Shown piece after piece: positions 51,781-60,688 of a stretch of 64,000 nucleotides of DNA. Source of the DNA: Vibrio sp. JC009 (GTDB lineage: Bacteria > Pseudomonadota > Gammaproteobacteria > Enterobacterales > Vibrionaceae); the NCBI RefSeq assembly GCF_029016485.1, contig NZ_CP092106.1, positions 248,001-312,000 on the forward strand, given 5' to 3'. The position numbers were made by a program, and so were the translations under genes. Under the pieces are notes generated by a model that saw nothing but the letters and a program-made list of their open reading frames with translations, made no database searches and had not been told where the DNA came from. Positions within the stretch are counted from its first letter, which is position 1. Each line of letters opens with the position of its first letter.

Positions 51781-52437
51781 TTACAGCTTAATAACCGTTT
51801 TGTCTTTATTTAGCTCAGCTGCAACCTGAGCGGTATCTGTCAGCAGGTTTACTTCAACTTCTTCGGTTGCCGGGAAATGTTTAAACCAGTTTGTACCAAC
51901 CTGACTCAGCTTAGAGATATCGCTACATTCGAAATGATATTCGATGGTGAATTCGCCGTGGCCGCTATGCTCATGCTCCTCATGATCATGACCTTCATGC
52001 TTGTCATGGTCGTGGTCGTCATGCTTTTCGTGATCATGGTCTTCGTGTTTTTCATGGTCGTGATCATCATGTTTTTCATGATCATGGCCTTCATGGTCAT
52101 GATGTTCATCTTTCTCCAGAGTGTTTTTAACCGAAACATGCTCCAGAGAACAGCCTGCCGCCGCACTCAGAAGAATGATCTCTTCGGCTTGTTTCAGTGT
52201 TTTTTCTGCCGCTTCAATTTTTTCTTCCTGAGCATGGTTTTCCGGTGCGTGCTCAAAACCGACAACATCAGCGCCAGGAGCTGTAATTTCTACCAGTAGT
52301 TCGTCTGCATCCTGAGCGATATTGAACTCAACATGACCATGTACGTGTGCTTCGTGCTGGCGGAACTCGTCTGATGCCTGGGCGATACCCGATACAACCA
52401 GACCAGCTAACAGTGAAATTTTAAATGCCTTTTGCAT
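51781..52437 (-). CDS. zrgA: ZrgA-like zinc uptake protein (DUF2796), His-rich
   Basis: A 218-residue periplasmic protein with a signal peptide (MQKAFKISLLAGLVVSGIAQA). The N-terminal part has HEAHVHGHVEFNIA. A His/Asp/Glu-rich loop of about 50 residues (repeated HDHEKH and HDDHDH units, roughly residues 110-160) surely binds metal. This matches DUF2796/ZrgA, described in Vibrio cholerae as part of the ZrgABCDE zinc uptake system. A near-consensus Zur box lies 132 bases upstream. The gene is first of a four-gene operon. Confidence 0.85.
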   Translation of the reverse strand: MQKAFKISLLAGLVVSGIAQASDEFRQHEAHVHGHVEFNIAQDADELLVEITAPGADVVGFEHAPENHAQEEKIEAAEKTLKQAEEIILLSAAAGCSLEHVSVKNTLEKDEHHDHEGHDHEKHDDHDHEKHEDHDHEKHDDHDHDKHEGHDHEEHEHSGHGEFTIEYHFECSDISKLSQVGTNWFKHFPATEEVEVNLLTDTAQVAAELNKDKTVIKL

Positions 52438-52566
52438 TTTCAGAGCCTCTATCAGTTTGGGAGCGTATTTGGAAATTTTAAGCTCCGTAGTGAATTAAGC
52501 ACCATCAATGTGTTGGCATTGTGGAGCCATGGATAAGTAGCAAATGAGAATAAATTGCAAGAATGT

Positions 52567-52586
52567 AATGTAATAATATAACAATT
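52567..52586 (-). promoter_or_regulatory. Zur box upstream of the zinc-uptake operon
   Basis: AATGTAATAATATAACAATT contains TGTAATAATATAACA (52569-52583), one mismatch from the TGTTATAATATAACA core of gammaproteobacterial Zur sites. It lies 132 bases before the ZrgA-like gene, in an AT-rich stretch suited to a promoter. Zinc-bound Zur would repress the operon. Confidence 0.75.
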
Positions 52587-52843
52587 CAGCTTCAAGAACT
52601 TTTTTTGAACACGGTGGTGTCAGGGGGATTTTGTGTGACGGATTTCCGTGCACCATACTGGTGCTTTGCACAATGTTAAAACAAATGAGGCATTAATTTG
52701 GCGTTGCAAGAATAAGGATTATAGCCCGAAAGCCTTTTAAACAAAGAGATTAAGCGAATTTTGCAACTAATTATTGATACTGGCTTTAAAATTGCATTAA
52801 CATATATGCAATAAAAATTAAGCATTTCTTCAGTAAAGTGCTC

Positions 52844-52862
52844 TCGCCTTTAGAAAAGGCGA
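52844..52862 (+). promoter_or_regulatory. Hairpin in the ytfK leader
   Basis: TCGCCTTT and AAAGGCGA form a perfect 8-bp stem with a 3-base loop, 54 bases before the ytfK start. It has no T-run. The 479-base gap before ytfK otherwise holds the Zur box (52567-52586) and AT-rich sequence with no gene. Confidence 0.4.
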
Positions 52863-52916
52863 ATATCTCGTTGGCTAAATTAATAAGAATATAAAAATAT
52901 GGAAACAGAGGCTGTT

Positions 52917-53126
52917 ATGTTACGTGAATTTACCACTTACCGACCTTTTCAAATCGCTAAGTTCGTAAAGAGGCTGTTTAAAGGGACTTTTTCGATTGCT
53001 GGTGTCGGCGTGTTCTACTTCGATAAGGGCAGGGTGTTAGTGCCTGATTTGAATAACCGTGAGATGCTTTCGGTTATGAAAGAGATTAATGTGATGATTG
53101 AGACTATTTCACCGCAGCTGTTCTAA
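52917..53126 (+). CDS. ytfK: YtfK-like DUF1107 protein
   Basis: A 69-residue protein (MLREFTTYRPFQIAKFVKRLFKG, VGVFYFDKGRVLVP) matching DUF1107. E. coli YtfK promotes the stringent response by favouring (p)ppGpp synthesis by SpoT in phosphate and fatty-acid starvation. The ATG at 52917 follows CAGAGG; an in-frame ATG at 52899 would add six residues. It precedes tamA, as in the ytf cluster of E. coli. Confidence 0.85.
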   Translation: MLREFTTYRPFQIAKFVKRLFKGTFSIAGVGVFYFDKGRVLVPDLNNREMLSVMKEINVMIETISPQLF

Positions 53127-53141
53127 AAACCTACCTCGAAA

Positions 53142-53185
53142 CTTGCCAGTCAGAAAAGTCAGAAAGTTGTTATCTGACTGGCAAG
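53142..53185 (+). promoter_or_regulatory. Long perfect inverted repeat between ytfK and tamA
   Basis: CTTGCCAGTCAGA (53142-53154) and TCTGACTGGCAAG (53173-53185) form a perfect 13-bp stem with an 18-base loop, 16 bases after the ytfK stop. There is no proper T-run, so it may be a weak terminator, a processing site or an mRNA stabiliser. Confidence 0.5.
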
Positions 53186-53321
53186 ATATAAACTTTCTTC
53201 CATTCTTAAAATTGAAGCGTATAACGGGAGCTGTATCCAAAAACACCATACCTGCCTCCCTTTTGTAACAATATGAATTTTGGTAACTTACCGGGATTGA
53301 TATCACAGGCTTCAGGCTAAT

Positions 53322-55037
53322 ATGCTCAACAAATCCATAACCTGCTTAATGTTCACTGCGCTGATGAGTTTTTCAGCCAGCGCAGCCGTGTCATTAAGCA
53401 TTAAAGGTTTGGAAGGGGCATTAAAGAAAAATGTCGACGCCTATCTTTCTGCCATTCCTGAGGATGATTACTCAACATCTCTCCGTTTTCGTTCAAGGGT
53501 TGAGGAGCGCATTGAAAACGCACTGAAAGCCCTCGGTTACTATAACCCTGATATCTCATTTGTGATTTCAGAAGATGAAACATCGCTGACCGCTTTAGTT
53601 AACGCCGGTGATCCTGTGCTTTTACAGGTGGTGGATATAAAAATAGAGGGTGAGGCTGCGCAGGATGCTGAATTTATCAAATTAAAGCAAAGTACCCCTT
53701 TGAAAGTTGGAGGCATCCTCAATCATAGCCAGTACGAAGCCCTGAAAACCGGCTTTCGGAATCTTGCCCTGGCGAAAGGTTACTTCGACGGAGATTTTGA
53801 GAAAAAGTCGTTAGAGGTTGCCCCAACGCTTAATCAGGGGTTTATCTTTCTTCATTATAAGAGTGGCCACAGGTATAAATTTGGTAAAACCCGGTTTGCA
53901 GGCAGCCAGATTGAGCAGGGGCGTCTGCATTCACTAATCCCCTATGACGAGGGTGATGAGTATCTGGCATCAAAAGTCGGGCTATTTAACCAGAGGCTTT
54001 CGAACACAGACTGGTTTTCATCTGTTTTTGTTCAGCCTGATACTGAGCATATTGGTAAAAACAGAGAGCTGCCAATGCTGGTGAATCTGGCTCCAGAATC
54101 GAAAAACCAGATTGAAACCGGCCTTGGCTACTCAACCGATGTGGGTGTGCGGGGCACACTTAACTGGAAAAAGCCCTGGGTAAACAGCAAGGGGCACAGT
54201 TTTGATTCCTCTCTTTCCATATCCGAACCTGAGCAGATAGTCACTCTGGGTTATCAGATCCCGCTTGAGGATGTTCTGAACGATTACTACCGCCTTGAAT
54301 ACGGGATGAAGAGTGAAGATAACAATGATACCGATAGCTTAGAGTCCAGCCTGTCTGTAGAGAGACACTGGCAGCTGGAGTCCGGCTGGCACAGAACGGC
54401 TTCCATTCGTTATCTGCATGAGGACTTTACCCAGGGGCTTCAGGACGATGATATTGAGATGATTTTACCTGGCATATCCTTTTCAAGAACCAAAACCAGC
54501 GGCGGACCAATGCCACGTAAGGGTGACAAACAGTCGGTCACCTTTGAAGTCTCGGATAAAAATCTGGTTTCCCGAGCCAGAATGGTCAGGGTGCTTGGCC
54601 GGATAGCCCGAATCCGCAGTTTTGGTGAAAAGCACCGCTGGCTTGGGCGTGTCGACCTTAATGCTAACTTTATAGAGCAGATCGAAGATGTGCCTCCTTC
54701 GATTCGCTTCTTCGCCGGTGGTGATAATTCCATACGAGGGTATGACTATGAATCAATTTCTCCCACAGATGAAAGCGGTGCTTTGATTGGTGCCAAGTAT
54801 ATGGCTGCAGGCAGTTTAGAATATCAGTACAACTTTTCCGGTAACTGGTGGGGCGCGACTTTTATTGATTATGGTGACGCCTGGAGTGATGAAGTTCCTG
54901 ACGGCAAAAAAGGCGCCGGTTTCGGTATTCGCTGGGTCTCTCCCGTGGGACCGGTAAGGCTGGACTTTGCCTGGGGGCTGGACGCTGACCCCGGTGACAG
55001 ATTCAGACTGCATTTTACCCTGGGGCCTGAGTTGTGA
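53322..55037 (+). CDS. tamA: Translocation and assembly module protein TamA
   Basis: A 571-residue outer-membrane Omp85 protein with a signal peptide (MLNKSITCLMFTALMSFSASAA). POTRA domains occupy about residues 22-250, and a beta-barrel the rest, ending LHFTLGPEL. The barrel has the Omp85 motif RFFAGGDNSIRGYDYESI. With TamB it assists insertion of some autotransporters and lipid transport. Its TGA overlaps the tamB start. Confidence 0.95.
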   Translation: MLNKSITCLMFTALMSFSASAAVSLSIKGLEGALKKNVDAYLSAIPEDDYSTSLRFRSRVEERIENALKALGYYNPDISFVISEDETSLTALVNAGDPVLLQVVDIKIEGEAAQDAEFIKLKQSTPLKVGGILNHSQYEALKTGFRNLALAKGYFDGDFEKKSLEVAPTLNQGFIFLHYKSGHRYKFGKTRFAGSQIEQGRLHSLIPYDEGDEYLASKVGLFNQRLSNTDWFSSVFVQPDTEHIGKNRELPMLVNLAPESKNQIETGLGYSTDVGVRGTLNWKKPWVNSKGHSFDSSLSISEPEQIVTLGYQIPLEDVLNDYYRLEYGMKSEDNNDTDSLESSLSVERHWQLESGWHRTASIRYLHEDFTQGLQDDDIEMILPGISFSRTKTSGGPMPRKGDKQSVTFEVSDKNLVSRARMVRVLGRIARIRSFGEKHRWLGRVDLNANFIEQIEDVPPSIRFFAGGDNSIRGYDYESISPTDESGALIGAKYMAAGSLEYQYNFSGNWWGATFIDYGDAWSDEVPDGKKGAGFGIRWVSPVGPVRLDFAWGLDADPGDRFRLHFTLGPEL

Positions 55038-58000
55038 GCAGGGTGGCTTTGAAGTGGCTTAAACGGATAGCGCTGAGTCTTTTTGTACTGGCTGGGCTGC
55101 TGATTGCTCTGATTTCGGGCGTGCTCTTTACCAATACCGGACTTAGCCTTGTGCTCTGGGGCGCTGAAAAGGCTCTGCCACAGTTAAGTGTAGAGCAAGG
55201 TGAAGGCGCTATTCTGCCGGGCTTTACGCTGCATAACACCAGCTTTAGTGATGATTCACTCTCGGTGGATTTAACCGCAAAGGCGCTTGCCATTGCTGTA
55301 AATCCGGCCTGTTTTCTCTCTTCCTCTGTTTGTGTTGAACAGTTAGCACTGGATGGTGTGGATTTTCGCTTAGGTGAGCAGAAGAGCCCATCAGAGATTG
55401 CTGAAGACAATTCATCGCAGGCGGCAACTGACTTTCGATTTCCTTTTCCGCTGCAAATCAATGGTGTTGAGCTGAACGATATTGCGCTTGATATCCTTGG
55501 AAACAGAGTGGCGTGGAAGCACTTTTCCACGGCAGTCGGAATGTCAGGTAACTCACTGATTGTCTACAAAACTGAGCTGAAGAATATTCAACTGGCACTG
55601 GCACCTGCAGATAGCAAGGCAGATAAGCAAACTGCCAGCCAGAATGCTCCCTCGGCTATCAAACTTCCTGAAATTGAAATTCCGCTTCAGGTGATTGTTA
55701 AGCGCTTTGATATCACAGATTTTTCTCTGCAGGGAGATACGCCTGTGGTTGTGAATCATCTGGGGCTTGAGGCGTCAGCTGAGAAGCATAATGTCAGTAT
55801 CAAAAGCCTTAATCTGGATACGCCGCAGGCCGGCTTAACCCTCGAATCGGATATCACTCTTACAGGTGGCTATCCGTTAAAGCTAAAGGCAGAAGCGAAA
55901 GTAAAACAGACTGAGCTGAAAGGAGAGTCACTAACGCTGGAAGCGAGCGGCAGTGTTGAAAAGCTTAAACTGAATGCGGATCTTTCAGGGCCTGTTAAGG
56001 CTGTTCTACAGGGAAGCCTGGAGTCTCTAAATTCTCAGTTGCCCTTTGATATGGCAGTAAAAAAAGGTGCTTTGCGTTGGCCGTTAACCGGAAGTGCTGA
56101 CTATAAAGCTGCGATTGATGCGTTGCAGTTATCGGGTTCACTGCAAGGATACAGACTGAATCTGGACGCGGCTATTACGGGAAAGGATATTCCGGCTATG
56201 CAGCTTGTCACCGCCGGGGAAGGCGACCTGAACAGCATTAAGCTGGAAACCATTAAACTGGATACTCTGGGCGGTGAAATTAGCGGTAGTGTGAAAGCTG
56301 GCTGGGAAGCCCCGGTAAACTGGCAGGCAACACTTGGTATGTCGGATATTCAGCCGGGACAAGAGTGGCAGGAGATGCAGGGAAGTATTAGCGGTGCGCT
56401 TACAACAACAGGCCAGCTATTAGAGTCAGGGGGCTGGGAGGTACAGCTTCCAGTGCTGGATATTGAAGGAAGAGTGCGTGAATATCCGCTTGATATAGAA
56501 GGTAATATAAACATCGCCGACCTTAAGGGGAGCGGAGATATCAGGCTGGATACCCGGGGTCTGAGTGTTAAACATGGTGTAAACGGTATTTTTGTCAGCG
56601 GTAATCTGGATAAAGAGTGGAATATGGATGCCCGGATCGATATTCCGGCTATTCAAAAATCAGTACCGGACTTGCAGGGGAAACTGCTCGGAGATGTCAC
56701 CGTTCGCGGGCAGATGAAACAGCCGCAGGTCAGGGCAAATATAACCGCAAGTGATATGGCTTATGCGCCGGTGGGCAAAGTCGCAACGGCTGAGCTGGCG
56801 GCGGATATCTCTCCGCTTCCCACGCCGAAGGGGACCTTAACCCTGTTTGTGAAAGACGCTGAAAGTCAGGGACAGGTTATCGATTCAGCGGATCTCTCTT
56901 TTTCCGGAGACCAGACAAAGCATGAGCTCAGCCTGAGCCTGCTATCAAAGCTGATTAATGCCAGTCTGTATGTCTCAGGCAGCTTTGAGGATAAGCCAGC
57001 CCCGGTCTGGCAGGGAACTCTGGAAAAGGCGGATTTTAAAACAGAGCAGGGCTCCTGGAGCATTAATCATCCGGTTGATTTAGCCTTTTCTGTCCGGGAG
57101 CAGATGGCAAAGATACAGGCTCACTGCTGGTCACAGGCTGAGTCAAATGTGTGCCTGACAAAGGATACCAGAGCGGGAAAATCCGGTGAGGCAGAGCTGG
57201 CTGTGACAAACTTTGATTTTTCACAGATCGCAATGTTTATTCCAAAGGCACTGAGTTTAACCGGGAAGCTGGATGCGACGGGCCATGCGAAATGGGCACC
57301 TGAAACCAGCCCGGACGTCTCTGTCAGTATTCAGTTGCCTGAGGGTAAAGTGGTTCAGAATTCAGACCGGCTGACTCTGGGCTGGGACGCTGTCCGTTTA
57401 AATGCCAGTCTGCGTGATGACGAGCTGAAGGCGGACTGGCTGGTCCATCTGACCGATAACGGCAGAATTTACGGTGATGCTGACATAGCCGATATTCAGG
57501 CTTCCGGCCGGAGTCTGGATGGCAGCCTGAATATAGAAGCGCTGTCACTGGATATGTTCGAGCCGGTTCTGGGGGAATACAGTCACCTGGAAGCCCTGAT
57601 TGACTCCAGGCTAAAATTCGCCGGGCCGGTGGAGCATCCCGAAGTGTATGGTGAACTGGCGGTGCATGACATGGTAGTTCTGGGGGAAATTACCCCTCTG
57701 GAAGTGAAAAAGGGCAATATTTCTCTGTTATTTAACGGCTATGATGCGTCGCTGGATGCTGATATTGAAAGCAGCGACGGGTTACTGCAAGTTGATGGCA
57801 GTGCGGGTTGGCAGGATCTAAAAGCCTGGCATACCAATGTCCGGGTCCACTCTGATGAGCTGAACGTCAATTTGCCACCAATGGTAAAGGTGAAAGTAAA
57901 GCCGGATATGGCCATTTCGGTAACCCCTGAGCTGGCAAAAATCGAGGGCGATATCCATCTGCCATGGGGCCGGATACTGGTTGAGGAACTGCCTGAGGAA

Positions 58001-58786
58001 GCGGTTAATGTCTCTTCTGATGAAGTTGTACTCAACAGTAAATTACAGCCTGAGCAGGAGAGTGCTCCTCTGCCAATGTTGCTGGAATCCAACGTAAATA
58101 TACATGTCGGGAATGATTTCACTCTTTCGGCATTTGGTCTTAAAGGTAATCTCAAAGGACAGCTGAATGTTTCCCAAAAGGATAAGGGACCCTTTATTAC
58201 CGGCGAGATCAATATCCAGGACGGTACCTACCGCTCCTTTGGACAGGATCTGATTATCTCCAAGGGCAAAATTCTTATGAACGGCCCGGCAGATCAGCCT
58301 TATCTTCAGGTAACGGCAGTAAGAAACCCCGACAATACTCAGGATGATGTTACCGCAGGGATCAAAGTTACGGGGCCTGCCAATGAGCCTGAGATCGAGA
58401 TCTTTTCTGATCCGGCAATGCCGCAGCAAAATGCACTCTCTTATCTGCTGCGTGGGCAGGATATCGACGGTGAGTCCGGTGGCAGCGCTATGACAACGGC
58501 ACTGATTGGACTGAGCCTGGCAAAAAGTGGGCGTATTGTGGGCGAGATAGGCGAAGCCTTTGGCGTAAGTGACCTGCAACTGGATACCGCAGGCTCGGGA
58601 GAGGAGTCTCAGGTAACCGTGAGCGGTTATATTCTTCCCGGTTTGCAGGTAAAGTACGGGGTCGGTATCTTTGATTCATTCGGTGAGTTTACGGTCCGTT
58701 ACCGTCTGCTGGAGGATCTCTATCTTGAGGCGGTATCCGGAATGGATAGCGCGGTTGATCTACTTTACCAGTTTGAATTCGACTAG
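55034..58786 (+). CDS. tamB: Translocation and assembly module protein TamB
   Basis: A 1250-residue AsmA-like protein starting at GTG, overlapping tamA by four bases. One N-terminal membrane anchor (about residues 11-33, LSLFVLAGLLIALISGVLF) is followed by a long repetitive beta-rich groove and the C-terminal DUF490 domain (GPADQPYLQVTAVRNP, DLLYQFEFD). It spans the periplasm and works with TamA; AsmA-like grooves carry phospholipids to the outer membrane. Length is near E. coli TamB (1259). Confidence 0.95.
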   Translation: MSRVALKWLKRIALSLFVLAGLLIALISGVLFTNTGLSLVLWGAEKALPQLSVEQGEGAILPGFTLHNTSFSDDSLSVDLTAKALAIAVNPACFLSSSVCVEQLALDGVDFRLGEQKSPSEIAEDNSSQAATDFRFPFPLQINGVELNDIALDILGNRVAWKHFSTAVGMSGNSLIVYKTELKNIQLALAPADSKADKQTASQNAPSAIKLPEIEIPLQVIVKRFDITDFSLQGDTPVVVNHLGLEASAEKHNVSIKSLNLDTPQAGLTLESDITLTGGYPLKLKAEAKVKQTELKGESLTLEASGSVEKLKLNADLSGPVKAVLQGSLESLNSQLPFDMAVKKGALRWPLTGSADYKAAIDALQLSGSLQGYRLNLDAAITGKDIPAMQLVTAGEGDLNSIKLETIKLDTLGGEISGSVKAGWEAPVNWQATLGMSDIQPGQEWQEMQGSISGALTTTGQLLESGGWEVQLPVLDIEGRVREYPLDIEGNINIADLKGSGDIRLDTRGLSVKHGVNGIFVSGNLDKEWNMDARIDIPAIQKSVPDLQGKLLGDVTVRGQMKQPQVRANITASDMAYAPVGKVATAELAADISPLPTPKGTLTLFVKDAESQGQVIDSADLSFSGDQTKHELSLSLLSKLINASLYVSGSFEDKPAPVWQGTLEKADFKTEQGSWSINHPVDLAFSVREQMAKIQAHCWSQAESNVCLTKDTRAGKSGEAELAVTNFDFSQIAMFIPKALSLTGKLDATGHAKWAPETSPDVSVSIQLPEGKVVQNSDRLTLGWDAVRLNASLRDDELKADWLVHLTDNGRIYGDADIADIQASGRSLDGSLNIEALSLDMFEPVLGEYSHLEALIDSRLKFAGPVEHPEVYGELAVHDMVVLGEITPLEVKKGNISLLFNGYDASLDADIESSDGLLQVDGSAGWQDLKAWHTNVRVHSDELNVNLPPMVKVKVKPDMAISVTPELAKIEGDIHLPWGRILVEELPEEAVNVSSDEVVLNSKLQPEQESAPLPMLLESNVNIHVGNDFTLSAFGLKGNLKGQLNVSQKDKGPFITGEINIQDGTYRSFGQDLIISKGKILMNGPADQPYLQVTAVRNPDNTQDDVTAGIKVTGPANEPEIEIFSDPAMPQQNALSYLLRGQDIDGESGGSAMTTALIGLSLAKSGRIVGEIGEAFGVSDLQLDTAGSGEESQVTVSGYILPGLQVKYGVGIFDSFGEFTVRYRLLEDLYLEAVSGMDSAVDLLYQFEFD

Positions 58787-58831
58787 ACTTAACTGAACAC
58801 AGAACTCAAAGGACTAGTCAGCGAGGGCAGG

Positions 58832-59182
58832 ATGCAGCATTTAGTGTTTGTCTATGGAACGCTCAGAAAGGGCGAGTGTAATCATCACCTGCTTGAGAGC
58901 AGTGAATATCTGGGAATGTATGAGACAGAACCAGATTATCAGCTTTTTGATCTTGGTGAGTACCCGGGGCTTAGTGACGGAAAAAGCAGTGTTACCGGGG
59001 AGGTTTATCATATCGATGAGGCCACACTTGCGAAGCTGGATCTCCTGGAAGATGTGCCGGTGGAGTACCGAAGAGAGTCGATTAATACGCCTTTTGGTAG
59101 TGCCTGGATCTATATTTATCAGGATGTAGTTCCGGAGGATCAGGTGATAGATTCGGGAAACTGGTTGTTCAGGGGGGAATGA
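58832..59182 (+). CDS. ytfP: YtfP-like gamma-glutamylcyclotransferase family protein
   Basis: A 116-residue GGCT-fold protein with the motif VFVYGTLRKGE at residues 4-14 and LFDLGEYPGL further on. These proteins open gamma-glutamyl amines to pyroglutamate; the exact substrate of YtfP is unknown. It lies 45 bases after tamB, the same order as in E. coli, and is probably co-transcribed. Confidence 0.92.
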   Translation: MQHLVFVYGTLRKGECNHHLLESSEYLGMYETEPDYQLFDLGEYPGLSDGKSSVTGEVYHIDEATLAKLDLLEDVPVEYRRESINTPFGSAWIYIYQDVVPEDQVIDSGNWLFRGE

Positions 59183-59213
59183 CTAATTTTGTATCACTCC
59201 TGTTATCACTTCG

Positions 59214-59342
59214 GTCATTCCGGAAGTTGCGAAGCTTCTATCCGGAATCTACTGTCAACGCGCTGTAGAGCAGAAGGATATCTTTAACTCTACAGCACTC
59301 AGAAAGCAGATCTCGGATATTGCTTTGCAATTCCGAGATGAC
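59214..59342 (+). repeat. Three-hairpin interspersed repeat, copy 3
   Basis: A 129-bp unit in the same orientation as 22509-22637. Its middle stem is CTGTAGAG/CTCTACAG; the first base pair is C-G, where copy 2 has T-A, so both arms changed together. It lies between ytfP and the convergent fbp gene, ending 10 bases before the fbp stop. Confidence 0.88.
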
Positions 59343-59351
59343 GGAAGTTTA

Positions 59352-60371
59352 TCAGCCTTTCCCGTTAGGAAACTCTTCCAGGAACTCTTCCACTTTCCTT
59401 ACCATATTGGTCGAACCCACAAAGAAAGGAACGCGCTCATGCAGCTCAGTCGGTTTTATTTCCATAATTCGGTTTTTACCATCAGTGGCGATACCACCAG
59501 CCTGCTCAGCAAGAAATGCAATAGGGTTGCATTCATAGAGTAGTCGCAGCTTACCATTTGGGTGGCTTTCGGTACTTGGATAGAGGTAAATCCCCCCTTT
59601 CAACAGGTTGCGGTGAAAGTCTGACACAAGAGAGCCTATATAGCGTGACGTATATGGACGGTTGTCTTCAGGAACACTTTCCTGACAATACTTAATGTAC
59701 TTTTTTACACCCATTGGAAAGCGAATGTAGTTCCCTTCGTTGATGGAATAGATTTTTCCTTCTTCAGGCACCATCATTCTTTCGTGCGACAGGCAGAAAG
59801 ATCCGATGGAAGGATCATAAGTAAAGCCGTGGACACCGTTTCCGGTTGTGTATACCAGCATGGTTGAAGAACCGTATATGACGTAACCAGCGGCAACCTG
59901 CTGCTCTCCTGGCTGAAGGAAGTCTTCCTGAGTAAGGGGTGTGCCTACCGGTGATACCCGGCGGTATATGGAGAAAATCGTTCCGACGGAAACGTTGACC
60001 TCAATGTTTGTCGAACCATCCAGGGGGTCCATAAGGACAACGTATTTCGCATTTTTGTTTAGCTCTTTGTTAAACGCGACGGCTTCATCTTCCTCTTCAC
60101 TTGCGACACCACATACCTGGTCACGAGCTTCCAAGGCCGCTTTAAATACCTCGTTGGCATATAGATCCAGTTTTTGCTGCTCCTCACCCTGAACATTTTC
60201 GGTACCAACGGCTCCGGTAATATCCGCCAGTCCCGCTTTATTGATTTCACGGTTAACAATTTTTGCAGCCAATTGAATGGATGCCAGTAAAGAAGACAGC
60301 TCACCGGTTGCATGGGGGAAGTCTTGCTGTTTCTCTACAATATATTCGCCAAGAGTGCGAAACTCAGACAT
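59352..60371 (-). CDS. fbp: Class I fructose-1,6-bisphosphatase
   Basis: A 339-residue enzyme of gluconeogenesis. The metal and phosphate site [22 protein letters not shown] (from about residue 115) and [17 protein letters not shown] are intact. It removes the 1-phosphate of fructose-1,6-bisphosphate. Monocistronic and divergent from mpl. A CCCTGCA T TGCAGGG palindrome (60422-60436) lies 50 bases upstream. Confidence 0.95.
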   Translation of the reverse strand: MSEFRTLGEYIVEKQQDFPHATGELSSLLASIQLAAKIVNREINKAGLADITGAVGTENVQGEEQQKLDLYANEVFKAALEARDQVCGVASEEEDEAVAFNKELNKNAKYVVLMDPLDGSTNIEVNVSVGTIFSIYRRVSPVGTPLTQEDFLQPGEQQVAAGYVIYGSSTMLVYTTGNGVHGFTYDPSIGSFCLSHERMMVPEEGKIYSINEGNYIRFPMGVKKYIKYCQESVPEDNRPYTSRYIGSLVSDFHRNLLKGGIYLYPSTESHPNGKLRLLYECNPIAFLAEQAGGIATDGKNRIMEIKPTELHERVPFFVGSTNMVRKVEEFLEEFPNGKG

Positions 60372-60688
60372 GTTTGATCCTTAACTTTTCTGATTTTGGG
60401 GGCTATTGCCGACGCAAATTCCCCTGCATTGCAGGGTCTTAAGCTATTTATCGGCATTTGTATTGGTTACAATGGGAGAAACTTAGAAGATTGTTATGGT
60501 AATGTTTCTTTTTGTAACGAAGCGAATTGTATGACAAAGGATTTATTACGAGTAACGAAGTAATTATTTGAATCATAAAAACTTTCAGTCTCTGATCACA
60601 TTTATTATGTTAACAAGTTTAGAGTTTTCTTTTTTATGTGATCTGGATCAAAAGGGCTAATTATCTAGCTTAGTCAGGGATATAATTT
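60372..60688. other. Divergent region between fbp and mpl
   Basis: A 317-base AT-rich gap. It contains the palindrome CCCTGCATTGCAGGG (60422-60436) near fbp and an FNR- or CRP-like site near mpl (60636-60651). No gene is supported. Confidence 0.45.
60636..60651 (+). promoter_or_regulatory. FNR- or CRP-like site upstream of mpl
   Basis: The sequence ATGTGATCTGGATCAAA reads GTGAT-CTGG-ATCAA, nine of ten bases of the FNR consensus TTGAT-N4-ATCAA, and also TGTGA-N6-TCAAA, a fair CRP site. It is about 38 bases before mpl and about 265 bases from fbp. Which protein binds cannot be told. Confidence 0.4.

Noticed and set aside
51877..52299. Plus-strand hydrophobic frame with many methionines and valines
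   Set aside because: It is the antisense reading of the His/Asp-rich loop of the ZrgA-like gene, whose CAT/GAT codons read as Met and Ile/Val.
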